Source: Thelephora terrestris (taxonomy: Eukaryota; Basidiomycota; Agaricomycetes; Thelephorales; Thelephoraceae). From it: a DNA stretch of 64,000 nt. Under the pieces are notes generated by a model. That model saw only the letters and a program-made list of their open reading frames with translations, made no database searches and had not been told where the DNA came from. The DNA is taken from assembly GCA_015956445.1 (NCBI GenBank), contig WIUZ02000008.1:1674001-1738000 (forward strand). The letters run 5' to 3'. A program made the translations under genes and the position numbers. The first letter of the stretch is position 1, and the number at the start of each line of letters is the position of its first letter. Below, piece after piece: positions 38,303 through 49,800 of this stretch.

Positions 38303-41237
38303 TGTCAGGGCCACTCTTCGCCCTTCAGGTACCAGTGCTGTTGGTGAGTCGCAACTCCAACCAACAAGAAACAATGGGGCAAAGGGGGAACGACTTCCCT
38401 ATATCCACCCAAAGTCTACGTGGTCCAAAACGCGATGGACGAGCGTTCTCCGGTAGGTTGTCCGAATTCACAGCAGGAGTGCCGAGCCTCTATCAGGTAA
38501 ATCCCTATCGTCTTCTGAGGGCAGATACAGGAGCCCGAGGATGGCGCCTCAAACTGATGACTTGATCCAAAGAGCAGTGCGGAACTCGATGTCGTGTCCG
38601 AGCTCGCTTCAAACACCGGTTAAGGATCAAGACTGAGTGAGAGAGGAGAGCGAACGGTTCAAGGAGTTACTCGATAAGCTCTTCAGTGGCCTACAGCAAA
38701 TACACCGATGCTGCAAGGAGAAGAGGACTTCCCGAGATATCAAAGATGGGGAGTCCTCAGCTACTCTACTGGTACTTATATAAGAGAGTGGCCGGGACAT
38801 AGATAACCCTATCTAATAATAACTCGGAACAAAGAAGGGCCGAGAGTAAGCACGAACAGTAAGCGGCCCGGAGTACAGAATTGAAATGATAAAAGAATGA
38901 CTAATGGGTCAGGGTTCGTGAGAGAATAAGAAAGGGGTCATGACGTCGTGTGGGAAAGGAATGACAAAGGATAATATCACATGCAAGGGTGAACCAATGA
39001 GGGGACGACGCGTCAGCTCGTCCGATCGGGACAACAAAGGACCGAGTGGGGCGCGAATGTCGAAGGCGAATGTATGAGGAGTCTGGACCGGTGAAACGAT
39101 GGGCCGAGCCAATGGCGGATAGGGCGCGGGCGCTGTCGAGGGTCGAATAAAGCGTAGTGCGACCGGCCATTGGATCCATCAAACTCCCTTCTTCCCAAAT
39201 CAACAATCCCACCAACCAACTTACTCATCCATTATGCCCATGATCTCTGATCGTGTCTTCCGTGCTGAGAACAGCACCGCTACCATCGAATCTGCGGATC
39301 CGCGCTCCGTACAGAACAAGAGTTACTTCCTCCCGAACGCCAACGTGGCGTACCCTAGTTATCGCGAGGTGCGACGTCACGTGTCGCTGTTTGCTGGCAA
39401 CAACTGACATCGCATCGTAGATCTTCGCAGTTGCCGACAAGGTGGATGCTCGACAACTGGAGGCGACGATAGCCAAGCCTCCCAACTACTTGACCATAGA
39501 CGACGAGCTGTGGTACCACAACTTGATCGACCACAAGTTGCAAGAGTCTATGCGCGGGGTCACGTTTGACACCGAGTTGCGTATGCCATGGGAGACTCCG
39601 GTGGCGTCATCTTTGTGGGGTCTTTTGAAGATGGGAATCTACGATCTCGGAAACGGCGAAGGAAGGTGGCCGGGGGCGACTCGTTCGCAACACTATACAG
39701 CAGCCGTTGGTCACCGTCTCTGGTTCCTTTTGAGGACCGAACAGAAAGCGGTGAGTCGGTCTGTGCATCCCGCTTGTGGGATAACACTGACAGGCTTGTA
39801 GAATGAGCGGCTGAAGCGTGAGGTGAAGGAAGCGAAAGATGATGCCCGTAGGATGTACTCGGAAGCGTTGGACATGAAGAAGACGCTGCTCCTGATGAAC
39901 GATTCGCTTCGCGTCACGTTTGAGAGCGAGATGCTGGCGATGCGTGAAGAACACAATCGGTTGGTCGAGTCCTTGAAGGAACGGGATGACACCATTCAAC
40001 GAGACCTGATCGAGGTCGACCGACGGCTCAATCGTCATAGAAGGGCGCTGAATGAGCTCGACACCAAGGTTGGTGCGACTTCTCCTGGTCTTTGCCCAAG
40101 AGAGCTCACGCCATTCCTAGGTCGATACGTTGGACGACGCTTTGCCTTTGTTGGGCGCTCGAGTCGAATCGATGAGCGAGCGGTTGTGTCACTGCCGTAC
40201 TCGTTCGGTAGCTGCGGTTCGCGACGAGTCCGAGGATGAGTCGATACCCGATCGGATGGCTTCTCCCATAGGTGGGATGTCGGTTGACATATTTGGCTTG
40301 TCCACTGACATCTCTTCTTAGCTTCCGATGGGTCGTACCGCACACCTGCGCATACTGATGGCGGGGAGGAGGTCGTTCGCGAGACGTCCGAGGAGACGGC
40401 CGTGAATCCGGTTAGCAGTTCTCCCGAGTTGGAGTACGCGGGGGAGAACGAAGTGGCTGTTCCGATCCCGCCTCCGTCGATCTCGCCGGTGCGTGGGCAA
40501 CGTTCTATCCGTGCTCGTCGTTGGGTTCCTTATCGCGGGGCACTTCGTCCAGCGCACCGCATGCGTCCCAGTAATCCCGGCGTTGTCCGCCAGGGTGGAG
40601 ACATTGAATCCACCGTCCTATTCCGATGCGACGATGCTACAGTGTCGCGTGGATCGCGGCGAGCTGATTCCGGTGGAGTCCGTCGACGTGAACGGCTTAA
40701 CCGACCTTACGCTCTTGTCGGTCCAGCGTGCAGCGGAGGCCGTTCGCCTGGTGGCTCAACTGACCGAGAGAGTGGAGGGTTGGTCAGTCCAGAGGACTCT
40801 GGATCAGACTATGGTCAATTCAGCGAGGAACCGCCTTCGCGCCGAGGTTCAGTTGGCCGTCGCTCATCGTCTGGAGGAAGCTCGGGTCGTCGAGATGGTC
40901 GACGAGGAAGTCGACGAGAATGCCTCGGAGGGGATGGAGGAGGAGGTTGCCAGTGCTGAGGAGTACTGGCAGACCAGGTCTTGACGACCAGGGTTTGTAC
41001 GCCTTAGTCCTCGTCCATAGAGTCCGGGCGGATTCAACTTCGTCGGTTTGGTAGTCTCGTATCTTTGCTGCGCGCCTTGTGTAATATCATCAGTGTCCTT
41101 GTCTGCGTTCCTTTTGATGACGTGTGAGTCGTGATAAGGGAAATGACAAAACAAGAAAGGGGTATAGGTAAGGAAAGTGGGCGAAAGTTGGGTGTGAAAA
41201 ACGGTTCAAAAAGGGAATAAAATTCAGCACGCTGACA
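38303..41237 (+). mobile_element. 2.9-kb nested insertion, class unassigned
   Basis: Starts TGTCAGGG and ends CGCTGACA, so the ends match as a short inverted repeat (TGTCAG plus one of two further bases). It is flanked by a 5-bp duplication AGGGG. It interrupts the transposase gene between GSP and LYRRDV, in a place where one copy of the duplication alone restores codon register across the site. TG..CA ends with a 5-bp duplication recall LTR-type insertions, but I see no long terminal direct repeats at its ends, so a TIR element is equally possible. A TATA-like box (38777-38785) and one multi-exon gene (39234-40984) lie on its plus strand. Confidence 0.7.
39234..40984 (+). CDS. coiled-coil protein carried by the nested insert
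   Basis: Not recognised. The ATG at 39234 starts MPMISDRVFRAENSTATIES. At least six exons with GT..AG introns are readable, for example 39367-39420, 39751-39801, 40069-40121 and 40486-40550, all in frame. A middle segment is a strong coiled coil (LKREVKEAKDDARRMYSEAL, MREEHNRLVESLKERDDTIQ, DLIEVDRRLNRHRRALNELD). The C-terminal part is acidic (VEMVDEEVDENASEGMEEEV). The N-terminal globular part contains NYLTIDDELWYHNLIDHKLQ. No transposase, integrase, reverse transcriptase or capsid hallmark is visible. It could be a cargo gene or a structural/DNA-binding helper of a non-autonomous element. The total length is about 500 residues. Confidence 0.65.
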
Positions 41238-41242
41238 AGGGG
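41238..41242. repeat. right 5-bp target duplication of the nested insert
   Basis: AGGGG, the partner of 38298-38302. Confidence 0.7.
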
Positions 41243-44200
41243 GGAACCGTTTGCGAACGCGAGATCACGGATTGTCGAATAGAGCATCGTGTAGTTTCCG
41301 AGCGTCAGTAACCGTGCACCCGAGAATAAATTATTTCGCAGGGTCTTTAGAGCATGCTTTGAGTCCTGTAGGAGGGAAATTGGCTGGCCGTTGAAAACCG
41401 GAATGGTAATTGTTGTGTCTGGCATTCCTCGTTGGGGACTCTTGATCTTGTATTGTAAGCGTTTACCGGCCCCGTTCAAAATCTCCCGCTGGACCCCCCG
41501 TTCGAGCCCGGTGCCATCACAGGAATACGAAACGGCCTCGATTTTTTCCTTGATCAAGCCACAGAGGATCTTCTTGAGGTGCGGCACAAGGGTGTGGTGT
41601 TTCTCACTGTCAGAGATCGGGAGAACCGCAAGGAGGATCGGTGCAACGCCGTCCACAGGAATGGTCATGCACCATAGGCGAATCTGGATGGGCCGTGGTC
41701 ATCATCATATCGTACAATGAATAATCATTAAATTACCTTGGTAGCTTTTTTGGTTTTATCATCTCTTAATACTTCTTGAGCCGCATCGACATCGGGTACA
41801 CAGATCGGTCCACTGCAAGCGCCAACAAGGAAATAGCACTTCTTCTCCTTGTCCCAGTATAGGCGAAGTGCTGCAAATAGTTTTGTATCATCGCAAGCAA
41901 GCGCGACGGGTCCATGGTAGTCCAACACAGCGAGGTGAGCTTTGGCAAGTTCAAAGGTTCGATCACAGATATCCATCGGAAAACGGGGCTCACGGGCCTC
42001 CTTGTGACTGGATATAAGTGTTCAATAACATTGTTGGTGAGGATAAACCGAGAGTAATTAAATACCGAAAACTCCTCGGGGTGCGTGCGGGGAAGTAACT
42101 CCTGAGGATCCGATATGCACGCGGACTGACAATGTAAATGATATGGCAAAGTTCGTCCCAGGCTGGAGCATACTTGAAGTTTTGTAATCCGACGCCACGC
42201 TTCGTTTTGTCAAGATCGGTGCACATCGCCTCGAGCAAACCATTGAAAACTTTGTTTTTTATTTTCCCGCTTAGGATGGCTTCTGCAAACTTGATGCACG
42301 GCGTAGAACTTCCATCCTGAGATACATGATCAATCGAGTGACGTAGGAAGCCAATATACCACTCACTGTTTGTTCAATTATCGCCCGAAGTCCTTTGACC
42401 TTCGTGTAGAGGTGTTTCAGGTCAGGGTGGAGGTATTGCGTGTTTGTGAACTTCAAGTTTTCGTCCAGGGGCATCGGCTTGCGAATCGCGTCGGTAAAAG
42501 CTTTGAGATTAAGCAAGGCTTCGCATTCAACACAAAGTGACGATGCGAGCGAACGGCTTGAGGTGAATAACTTGCATTTCCTCGAATGGACCCGAGCGTT
42601 GATGTGATCGTTGGTCCACCTCCATTCCGCCCTCTGTGTCATCTGAACTTCCTCCCTCTGAGCACGAGTCAGATATCTGAACTCTTTCTTGAACCGTTCC
42701 CTCGAGACCACATGGATGCTTCGCCCGCCTCCACCGCCCACCCACGTTCGCTTCAAATAACGATCAATCAATGTGTTGTCCATTGCTGACGCCCCACGGC
42801 AGGGCATCTTTCTGACGTCTTCCACACCTTCCTCTCTCTCGCTCCTTCCTTCGTCCTTCCCATCGCCACTCGTCCTAGCTTCCTTCTTCACCAACCAACC
42901 CATTCCCATCAATGTCCCATGCGCTGGCACCGGCTTCGCCCGACACATCTCGCCATGCTGTCTGAACCGGGTCGTATCACCAGGTTCTTTGGTGCGTAGC
43001 CAGGTGGAGCACCTGCTGTGGAAGACTCTCATAGGATCCTTCTGGTCAAACTGAGCGCTTGGATCTAGGTTCAAAATCTTTGCCTTCCATGTTTCGAACC
43101 GCTTTTCCTGAACGACGTAAGTCCTGGAAGTGGCTTTCTCCCTGAGTCTTCGTGAAGCGATAGCTGATCTGCTTGTTCCGTACTGAGGCTTCTGAGACTT
43201 GCAACTAATTTCAAGATGCTGGAAGGCGTCCGTGGCGGCGATGTTGCTAACGTCTGAGTGCCGGTTTTCTGTAACCTTTGACTGCGCCTGTTTGTAGGAC
43301 ACCCTCGAGACCTTGCGGGCGGGCGCGATTTCATCGAACGGGCTCAGCGATAGCTTCCGTTTGTAGGGCAGAGGCCTGGAGTCTTCACCCGCGTCAGTGG
43401 AGGCCGTTGACGACACAGTCGACATGGCGGGAGTATCGGCCTCACTCGCCAGCAAGTTTTCATCCCCATCGGCCTCGTCACTATCGCCGCCACGGTCATT
43501 GCCGCTGCTGTTGACATTGCGCGTACCGCTACTGTGGCTGCCAGCACGACCGCTATCGTTGCAGCCGTCGTCACGATCAACTCGGGCGCACATCTTGGTT
43601 AACGGCTCAAGTGCCTATATCGCAGCAGATGTAAGTGCACCATACATGCTTAAAGCAGTCACGTCTACTCACGGGGTCCCTGGGGATAGATATTCCTTCG
43701 TTCTCACTGAGTGTGAGAAGCCAGCGAATTCGGTGCACAGATGCATCTTGGTGTGTCCAAAGAGGATCACCGAAGATTCCGTGACCAATCGTGCTCATCG
43801 TGCAGATCGCGCAACTGTAAGTATCAGGTTGGCGCGGACGTTGAAGCACATTCCCGATGTTCATCAGCTTCGAGCTAAACTGCTGATTAAACCATTTTCG
43901 TAGTCCCTTCAACACTTCGTCTGGGGGAGGCGCGGTTCCCGAGGCGGCCAGCGAGTCTCCTACTGTAAGTCAGTTCCTCTTATTTTGGGTTGCATTCAGT
44001 GATAGCTTACCAAACGCGAAGGTGCACTCCTCAAAATCCACCTTTCCAGCAATCCAATGGCACCCATTTACATTGACTGGGAACCAGATTGAGGTGACCC
44101 CATTCTGGACCTGTTCCGCCAGTCGCAAGAGGTACGGCGAAGATCCCGGGTCGGTGAACCCTCGACCGACAGCCTCAAGCTCCCAAGTGAACTCGATTGG

Positions 44201-44908
44201 CTCAACAAGGACCTCTTTGCCAGTATCGACGTCCGTTTTCAGGCGGTTCTGTAGGACCCTGATCATCATGTTGATCTGCGTGTCAGATAGCCAGGATGCA
44301 CCGAGGAAGCCCGCGAACTCGAGGGTGGTTGTCCCTCCCAAACGCAGCGATTTGTTCCACGGAAGCTCATTGATGAGATCTTTTGCCTGCGCAACTACGT
44401 TTTCGGGGTGAGTACCTGATTCCAACCAACGGACAGACGACCTCCATAGCTTCTGGTGCTGAATCATCTTCTCCGTTTCCTTCCAAAGCGACATGACCCA
44501 AAGCGGAAACCTCTCGGTGCCGTTATTGAATCGTGGGTCCACGATTGAAGCTGCGCCATCAAACCACTTCTGGCCGAAAGCGTTATCAAGAGTTTTGAGG
44601 ACCCTCTCTGGCGGGACTGTCCGAGTGAGGAGAATTTCTGGGGGTGTGGTGGGTGCATCGGTGCTGAACCATTCCCCAGTTTGGTGGAAACTGAGGGCGC
44701 CGGACTGAAGGGGAAGGGGATGCTCGATAAATTTATTGACAAGAGCAGTTGGAGCGGGGAGTCGCGTTCGAACGGGCTCGGGGATCTTGAGGATTTCTCG
44801 TTTTTTCTCGTAGACCTCATTGGGGAGCGAGTTCGAAAAAACCTTTTTGACCCCTATCCAGACTGAGGGGTCAAACTGGATTTTGACGGTGAGGTCGATA
44901 GTAGCCAT
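41238..44908 (-). pseudogene. N-terminal part of transposase: Ulp1-like protease plus DDE core
   Basis: The ATG at 44908 begins MATIDLTVKIQFDPSVWIGV. The first exon ends in a Ulp1/C48-type protease: VNVNGCHWIAGKVDFEECTF (His near 44060), GDSL, then QPDTYSCAICT (nucleophile Cys near 43810). A Ser/Asp-rich nuclear-type region and a basic stretch follow. The DDE-type core then begins: APAWDELCHIIYIVSPRAYR (about 42150), GPVALACDDTKLFAALRLYW (first Asp, about 41890), VSYSCDGTGLERGVQREI (second Asp, about 41510) and QDSKHALKTLRNNLFSGARL (about 41350). The gene stops being readable where the nested element enters. A SUMO-type protease joined to a transposase in one gene is the notable feature. Protease and transposase are on consecutive exons with good splice sites, but a single transcript is inferred. 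Confidence 0.78.
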
Positions 44909-45286
44909 AGGGGGAAAATAATCGATACTCGGGAACCTCTAGCTTTAGGCACGCGCCGCGAATGACTTCCAAATTAAAGATATCGATTATCGGATTCAAA
45001 CTTTGTTACAAAACGTGAGGGGGTTTCGTGCTGACTACGATACTACAGAGTAGTTAGAATGCTTGCTATCTCGTCAACTACAGTCTGGCGCCTGCGTCGA
45101 CCACCCGCGAAAATCCTCGAAAATCCTACCTCCGTCCGGACTTTCGCGCCGGCTAAGGTATACTCCGAGACCCAAACGTCCGGATTCCCGCGCTGGCTAG
45201 CGTGCATTTTTGGGTCGAAATGTCCGGATTTTCGGGTCGTCGGGATCCGGCCTCAAGGGCAAAAATCACCAAAATGTCCGGATTCT

Positions 45287-45320
45287 GGCGCCGGCCTCCC
45301 AGCCAACTTTCCCGGGTCCT
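45287..45320 (-). repeat. right terminal inverted repeat
   Basis: Ends GGGTCCT on the plus strand, with the inverted GGAGGCCGG word inside. Partner of 36061-36094. Confidence 0.75.
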
Positions 45321-45328
45321 GTCAGAAT
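45321..45328. repeat. right target-site duplication of the 9.3-kb transposon
   Basis: GTCAGAAT, identical to 36053-36060. Its last two bases form the first two bases of the ATG at 45327. Confidence 0.85.
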
Positions 45329-46839
45329 GCGCAACCGGAAGAAGTTGATAAAGCAAAAAGTACGTAACGACTGACTCAGCATCGGCATTTACTCATGTGC
45401 CCGGTCGCAGTTGCTCCGGAATAGTCTCCGGGATGCAGCGGCAGGGATCAAGCGAAAGCCGACCATCCCACAGCCAGTACGTGTCATCTCGTTCAGCACC
45501 GGTATCTTCCCAACGCCATCCACCAGCAACGGCCATCCCACCATCCCAATACTAGTACACGAGTTGCCCCTGCCACCACTTCAGCTGCCACGCAGAGTCC
45601 CCAGCGCGCCCACAGGCGTGGTCCCTTCCGCCTCGGCAATTGTCCACCGTTCCCAAATCCTGAGGTCTTGGGGGACACACCAGAGCCCGAGTACGAACCC
45701 GAGGGCATAGAGGCTGATCCCCAGTACACCGGGGGTTGCGAGAAGGAACTCGAAAACAACGACTGTTCGGACCCGGATGAAATCAACAAGATGGAATTTG
45801 AAGACCGCGCTATTTGGTTGGGAAAGTGGTTTGCGCACCACTACGCCGCGTGGGTTGAAGACTTTGAGATGAAGGAGCTACAGAGCTATCCGACCTCCTC
45901 CTCTGTGGGGATCCAGCGAGCGATCAACGTCGGTCCACTCCCAATGCTCGAGTGTACCTTCGCCCGCTTTCGGCTTCTGGAGGATGAGTGGCGAAGTCCG
46001 TCGTTTTGCTCTCCGGTACGGACTTATCTATCAGCATCGAACCTTCCTCACGTCTCTCGAGTTCCGACTAGGCCTCAGGCGCTTTCGCAACGAGGTGGTA
46101 TCAACGGTCCGCATGCATGCAATCCGCATCTTCGGCATCACCGACATTGTGACCATCGACCATCGTGACGAGAGCCAGCAAGTTACCGCGCTATATACAG
46201 ATAACAAATTCCTCTACGAGCATGGCAACACCGGCTCCATCGGTGACTTTATGAGGAGCGACTGCTTAGTTAAGGAAAGTGTTTTTTGGTTGATTTTGAG
46301 TGACCCTGAAACATTTCACAGGCTCTTCGAGTTATACTTTTTGGTCCAGCTGCCCTCGACGGCCCCGATAAACAGAAATCCCAACATGTCCGTGCTCCGT
46401 TGTTCAATGTCAGAACCGTGAGGAACACACTCGTTTGTTTCATTGCCACTGTAGTAAGTAAATATGTGTAATGTTTGTTGCACGTAGCTGACCGGCAACA
46501 TAGTTATGGTTTCTCCTTGTTGACGGCAGAGTCTTCCGTGACAAGGGCACAAAGGAAGGGTGCAAAAAGTACTACCGGGATCGGATGATTCAACTCAACA
46601 AAGTTCAAGTCGAGCTTCCCGATATATACAAGGCTTATCAAGAATTTATGGACTGCAACGTGTTCGGCAAGGACGAAGAGGAGGCGCTTGATGCAAACGA
46701 GGAGATGCAGAAGGAATACATGGATAAATTCTATGCCGACGTTGAGAAAGAGAAGGAACGCCGGAGGAAGGGGAAGGCGCGTGCAGAAGATGTGGCCTCT
46801 CCCACCAATTCCACTAACGGTTTGGAGGAGCAGGACTGA
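45327..46839 (+). CDS. hypothetical protein whose promoter was displaced by the transposon
   Basis: Not recognised. An ATG at 45327 gives MRNRKKLIKQK, a short basic first exon ending at a GTACGT donor (45360). The second exon from about 45425 is Pro/Ser-rich (TASTCHLVQHRYLPNAIHQQ) and then acidic and aromatic (MEFEDRAIWLGKWFAHHYAA). Later exons carry RRFALRYGLIYQHRTFLTSL, DIVTIDHRDESQQVTALYTD and a charged helical C-terminus (YMDKFYADVEKEKERRRKGK), with stop at 46837-46839. One internal frame change near 45980 needs an intron I could not place with certainty. It ends 17 bases from the stop of the convergent Plavaka transposase, so it may belong to that element. The transposon boundary coincides with its start codon (see findings). 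Confidence 0.5.
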
Positions 46840-46855
46840 GTTCAAGGAAGTGTTA

Positions 46856-49800
46856 CTACTGTACACTATGAAGTCTTAAATACATATCGCCATCATATAG
46901 GTCTTGAACAACTGAACGCGGGTTGTGGGAAGTTGGCGGGAGGATGTGCGCTACGCGAACAACGCTATCAACAAAACACAAGTCAAAACACCCATCCTTT
47001 GGAGCAACAAGTTCGATTTGTTCCGTCACCTTGTTCCGTCTGTTCCGTTTGTAAATTCGAACAAGTGCCAAGCGGTACCACTCGTTTGTGACAAATATCA
47101 TGAACATAGCACAAACCTGACAAAAGAGAAGCCCCGATAGCCCAGAACCTTGCAAAATGGCATGGTCATATCGCGCTCCTGATCCACGCCAAGAGGTTGT
47201 GACATGAAGGAGGTCGGTCTTTTTAGTTGCTGTCTCCTGACAGTCATACGTGACACGCAACACATGACAGGGGACCACCTGCATGAGTATGAGCACTTGG
47301 CCAACAAACACACATATGGATGTACCTGCAAGCCAGGGATCTCACTGTTTTTGACATTCAGGGCACGGTTGAGATGCAGGAACTCTGTGAGAAGTTTTTG
47401 GAGATCCTGCAAGTGAATATCCTTGCGGAGTTTTGTAGCGTATGAGCTAAGGTGGATAATGTTGTCAAGCGACCCAAGTTGAACATGCGAGCGGTGGGTG
47501 ACAGTATTGATGTCGGGCTCTACGTTTTTGTAAAATAAGCATTGTTCGTCATACGCATTGACCCGGTAACGGATATCCATGATGACTTCTCGTTCAAAGG
47601 CCATTCGAAGCATCTGCAGGAGACATCAGGAGTGTTGCAAAGCAGAAGGCATCTATGTACCTGATCTGCAGCAGATAACTGCTGGTTCGTTCGGCCCCAG
47701 TCCTTGTGACTTTGGGGGTGGAGTGCCTCACCGGAGTCCGAGGAATAGTTCAATACGGCACCCTTGGCCTGAATGCAGCTAACAAGATGAGTGATCGAGT
47801 GCATCTTCGGCCACGAGAACGAGAGCTCTTCATGATGATCGAAGAGTTCGGGAGAGCTGCGGATGGCCTTTGTGAGCTCCCCAAACTTGTTGATATGTCC
47901 CTGCAGGAGAGACAATGTCGACGTGGTGTGGGCATGGAACCGTGAAAGGAGGAGGAGGCATGCAAGGTGCCGGATCGCCGGGATGATGAGCACGTCCTGA
48001 TTTTGTCCAAGTTGGCAAACCTGGTTTGCAAGTGGAGAGAGATACTGTCCTTGCAGTTGAAAGCCTTTGTGATCAATGCCAACGGTTGTGACAACTTACA
48101 CGTAGGATAATGCCCTGCTCCCTAGCGGTAATGTACTTAAGCCGACAGACACCATTCGAAAAATGGTGTAGCCTTGAGATTGGTGGGATAGCCATAAAGC
48201 TACATGGCAACTACCTGTTAGTCTGTGTCCACCGAAGACGAAGGCGGGCTAACTTAGCATCAAGTTCATCTAGCTCACCCTTCATAATATAATGGGTCTT
48301 GAACCACTGCCAGAAGTGTTTTCCCCACACCCCTTGTTCGATCTGATGTAGAGGGTCGGAGCAAAACATTTCATAAAGGGACATGTGAAGGCTAAAGTAA
48401 TCGAGGAACGTATTCTGCACGTGCGCATCAGCACTCTGAAATTCTCAGACAATCCAACCGCCCACCGAGATCCCTCGAATTGACTGGGAAGCAAGTGCTC
48501 TCTTTGTCGCAGTTGCAGATGTCTGCTTATTAGCCTTTTCTATCAGCGAGAGAGTCTTGTTCCGTGAGCGTTTGGGGTAGGGAGTCCCACACAAGTCCCA
48601 GAGCGCATTTGCAGGTACAAGACAGATGGGGCACTTGAATTCTGACTGTACCCCGAGAATCGAGGCAAATCTTGTGCTGAATATGTAAATTATGGGAACG
48701 TGCATTGGACTTGGGGGGCTCACTACTCTTCATAATCTCCCGAGAGTATCGCAATGATCAGCTGGGCAAGTCGTTGGCATCGGCCGTCATCAAATGCGAA
48801 CCCATCTTCTCCAGCAGCATTTACCGCTGACTCAAGGATTTTTAGCAGGGTTGCGTGGTAGACCCGGGCACGGTGGTCTGCAAGAGCCGCATCAGTGTCG
48901 GTTGACCTTCCGGGGACCTAGAAATACAAGTCAGATCACCAACACAATAAAGCAGCTGTGCATGCCTCAGGGATTTGACCAAGGAGAATCGCACCCCCCT
49001 TTTTCTTCTGACTGAGCCGAAGCACCTGAGGGATGTTTCCGATGAACATGTATACCCCCCACCACTTCTTTGTCCCCATCCTGTTCAGTTGTGTTGCATC
49101 TGAGTACAACTGGACATGGATTACAACTTTTTCCGGCCCAATTTTATCCTGGAACGTCTATCAGGGGAGGCCAGGATAGAATGTGAGATGACAACACCTG
49201 AAGAGACCACCAATCGTCTGCTGTGTGTAAATCAGTCCACACACGCATGTTCCCGCCATGAGGGTCGTGGACGTAGTGTCGTTGCGGGTATGTGGTGAAC
49301 ACCCCACGCAAGTCGGGATCCTTAATTGTCCGAAGTACCGCATCCATCGCAGGGCGGTAGCGAACCGTATACGTTCGCTGTTCCTCATACTCGCCTCGAA
49401 TATATGGAACACTGATCTCCTCTTGACGAAACTAGTGAGGAACAAGTGAGCGACACACCATTCTCGATATTGAGCAGATGGCACCACCTTGGAATCATCT
49501 GTGAATTCCTCTTCAACGCCGTGTGCGAGCAATTTGTGCATCTCGCGTGAGCTCTTCACTTTGAGGCCCATTCCATACCTGCGTTCGAATTTCAACTGGG
49601 TGTCGATAAGTTTGTTGGAGACATTGTTGTTTATGAAAATTTCGGCCTGTTCGAAGTCGGCTCTTGTTGGAAACGGGGTGTAACTAGCCTGCGGTGACGT
49701 GATGTTGTGTAGAATGTTGGGTTCATGAGGGCCGTGAAGTTCGGCGGTGGAGATGATGCGCGCTGGGCAACGCGAGTGGGGATGGGACACAACGAGTGTT

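Larger units (their letters stand above)
36061..45320 (-). mobile_element. 9.26-kb DNA transposon with Ulp1-linked P/THAP9-like transposase
   Basis: Bounded by perfect 8-bp direct duplications (GTCAGAAT) and imperfect inverted ends starting AGGACCC. Both ends carry clusters of GTCCGGA/CCGGAT words, likely transposase-binding sites: left at about 36111, 36133, 36146 and 36175; right at about 45134, 45178, 45222 and 45276. One long minus-strand gene fills the element, and a second element (38303-41237) is nested in it. The 8-bp duplication and the transposase motifs (CDDTK, CDGT, SKHALKTLRNNL, TEQCEHIFGEAR) point to the P/THAP9 side of the DDE world. KDZ and hAT elements also make 8-bp duplications, so the superfamily is an inference. 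Intact ends and an exact duplication suggest a fairly young insertion. Confidence 0.8.

Noticed and set aside
38303-38374. Apparent N-terminal extension of the transposase C-terminal frame
   Set aside because: This sequence belongs to the nested insert. The frame runs into it by chance and begins at TTG.
38303-41237. Reading the nested segment as a giant intron of the transposase
   Set aside because: A GT lies at one border by coincidence of the TGTCAG tip, but acceptors near the other border are in the wrong phase. The duplicated AGGGG and inverted tips fit insertion better.
38303-41237. Calling the nested insert an LTR retroelement
   Set aside because: TG..CA ends and a 5-bp duplication fit, but no terminal direct repeats and no reverse transcriptase, integrase or capsid-like signals were seen.
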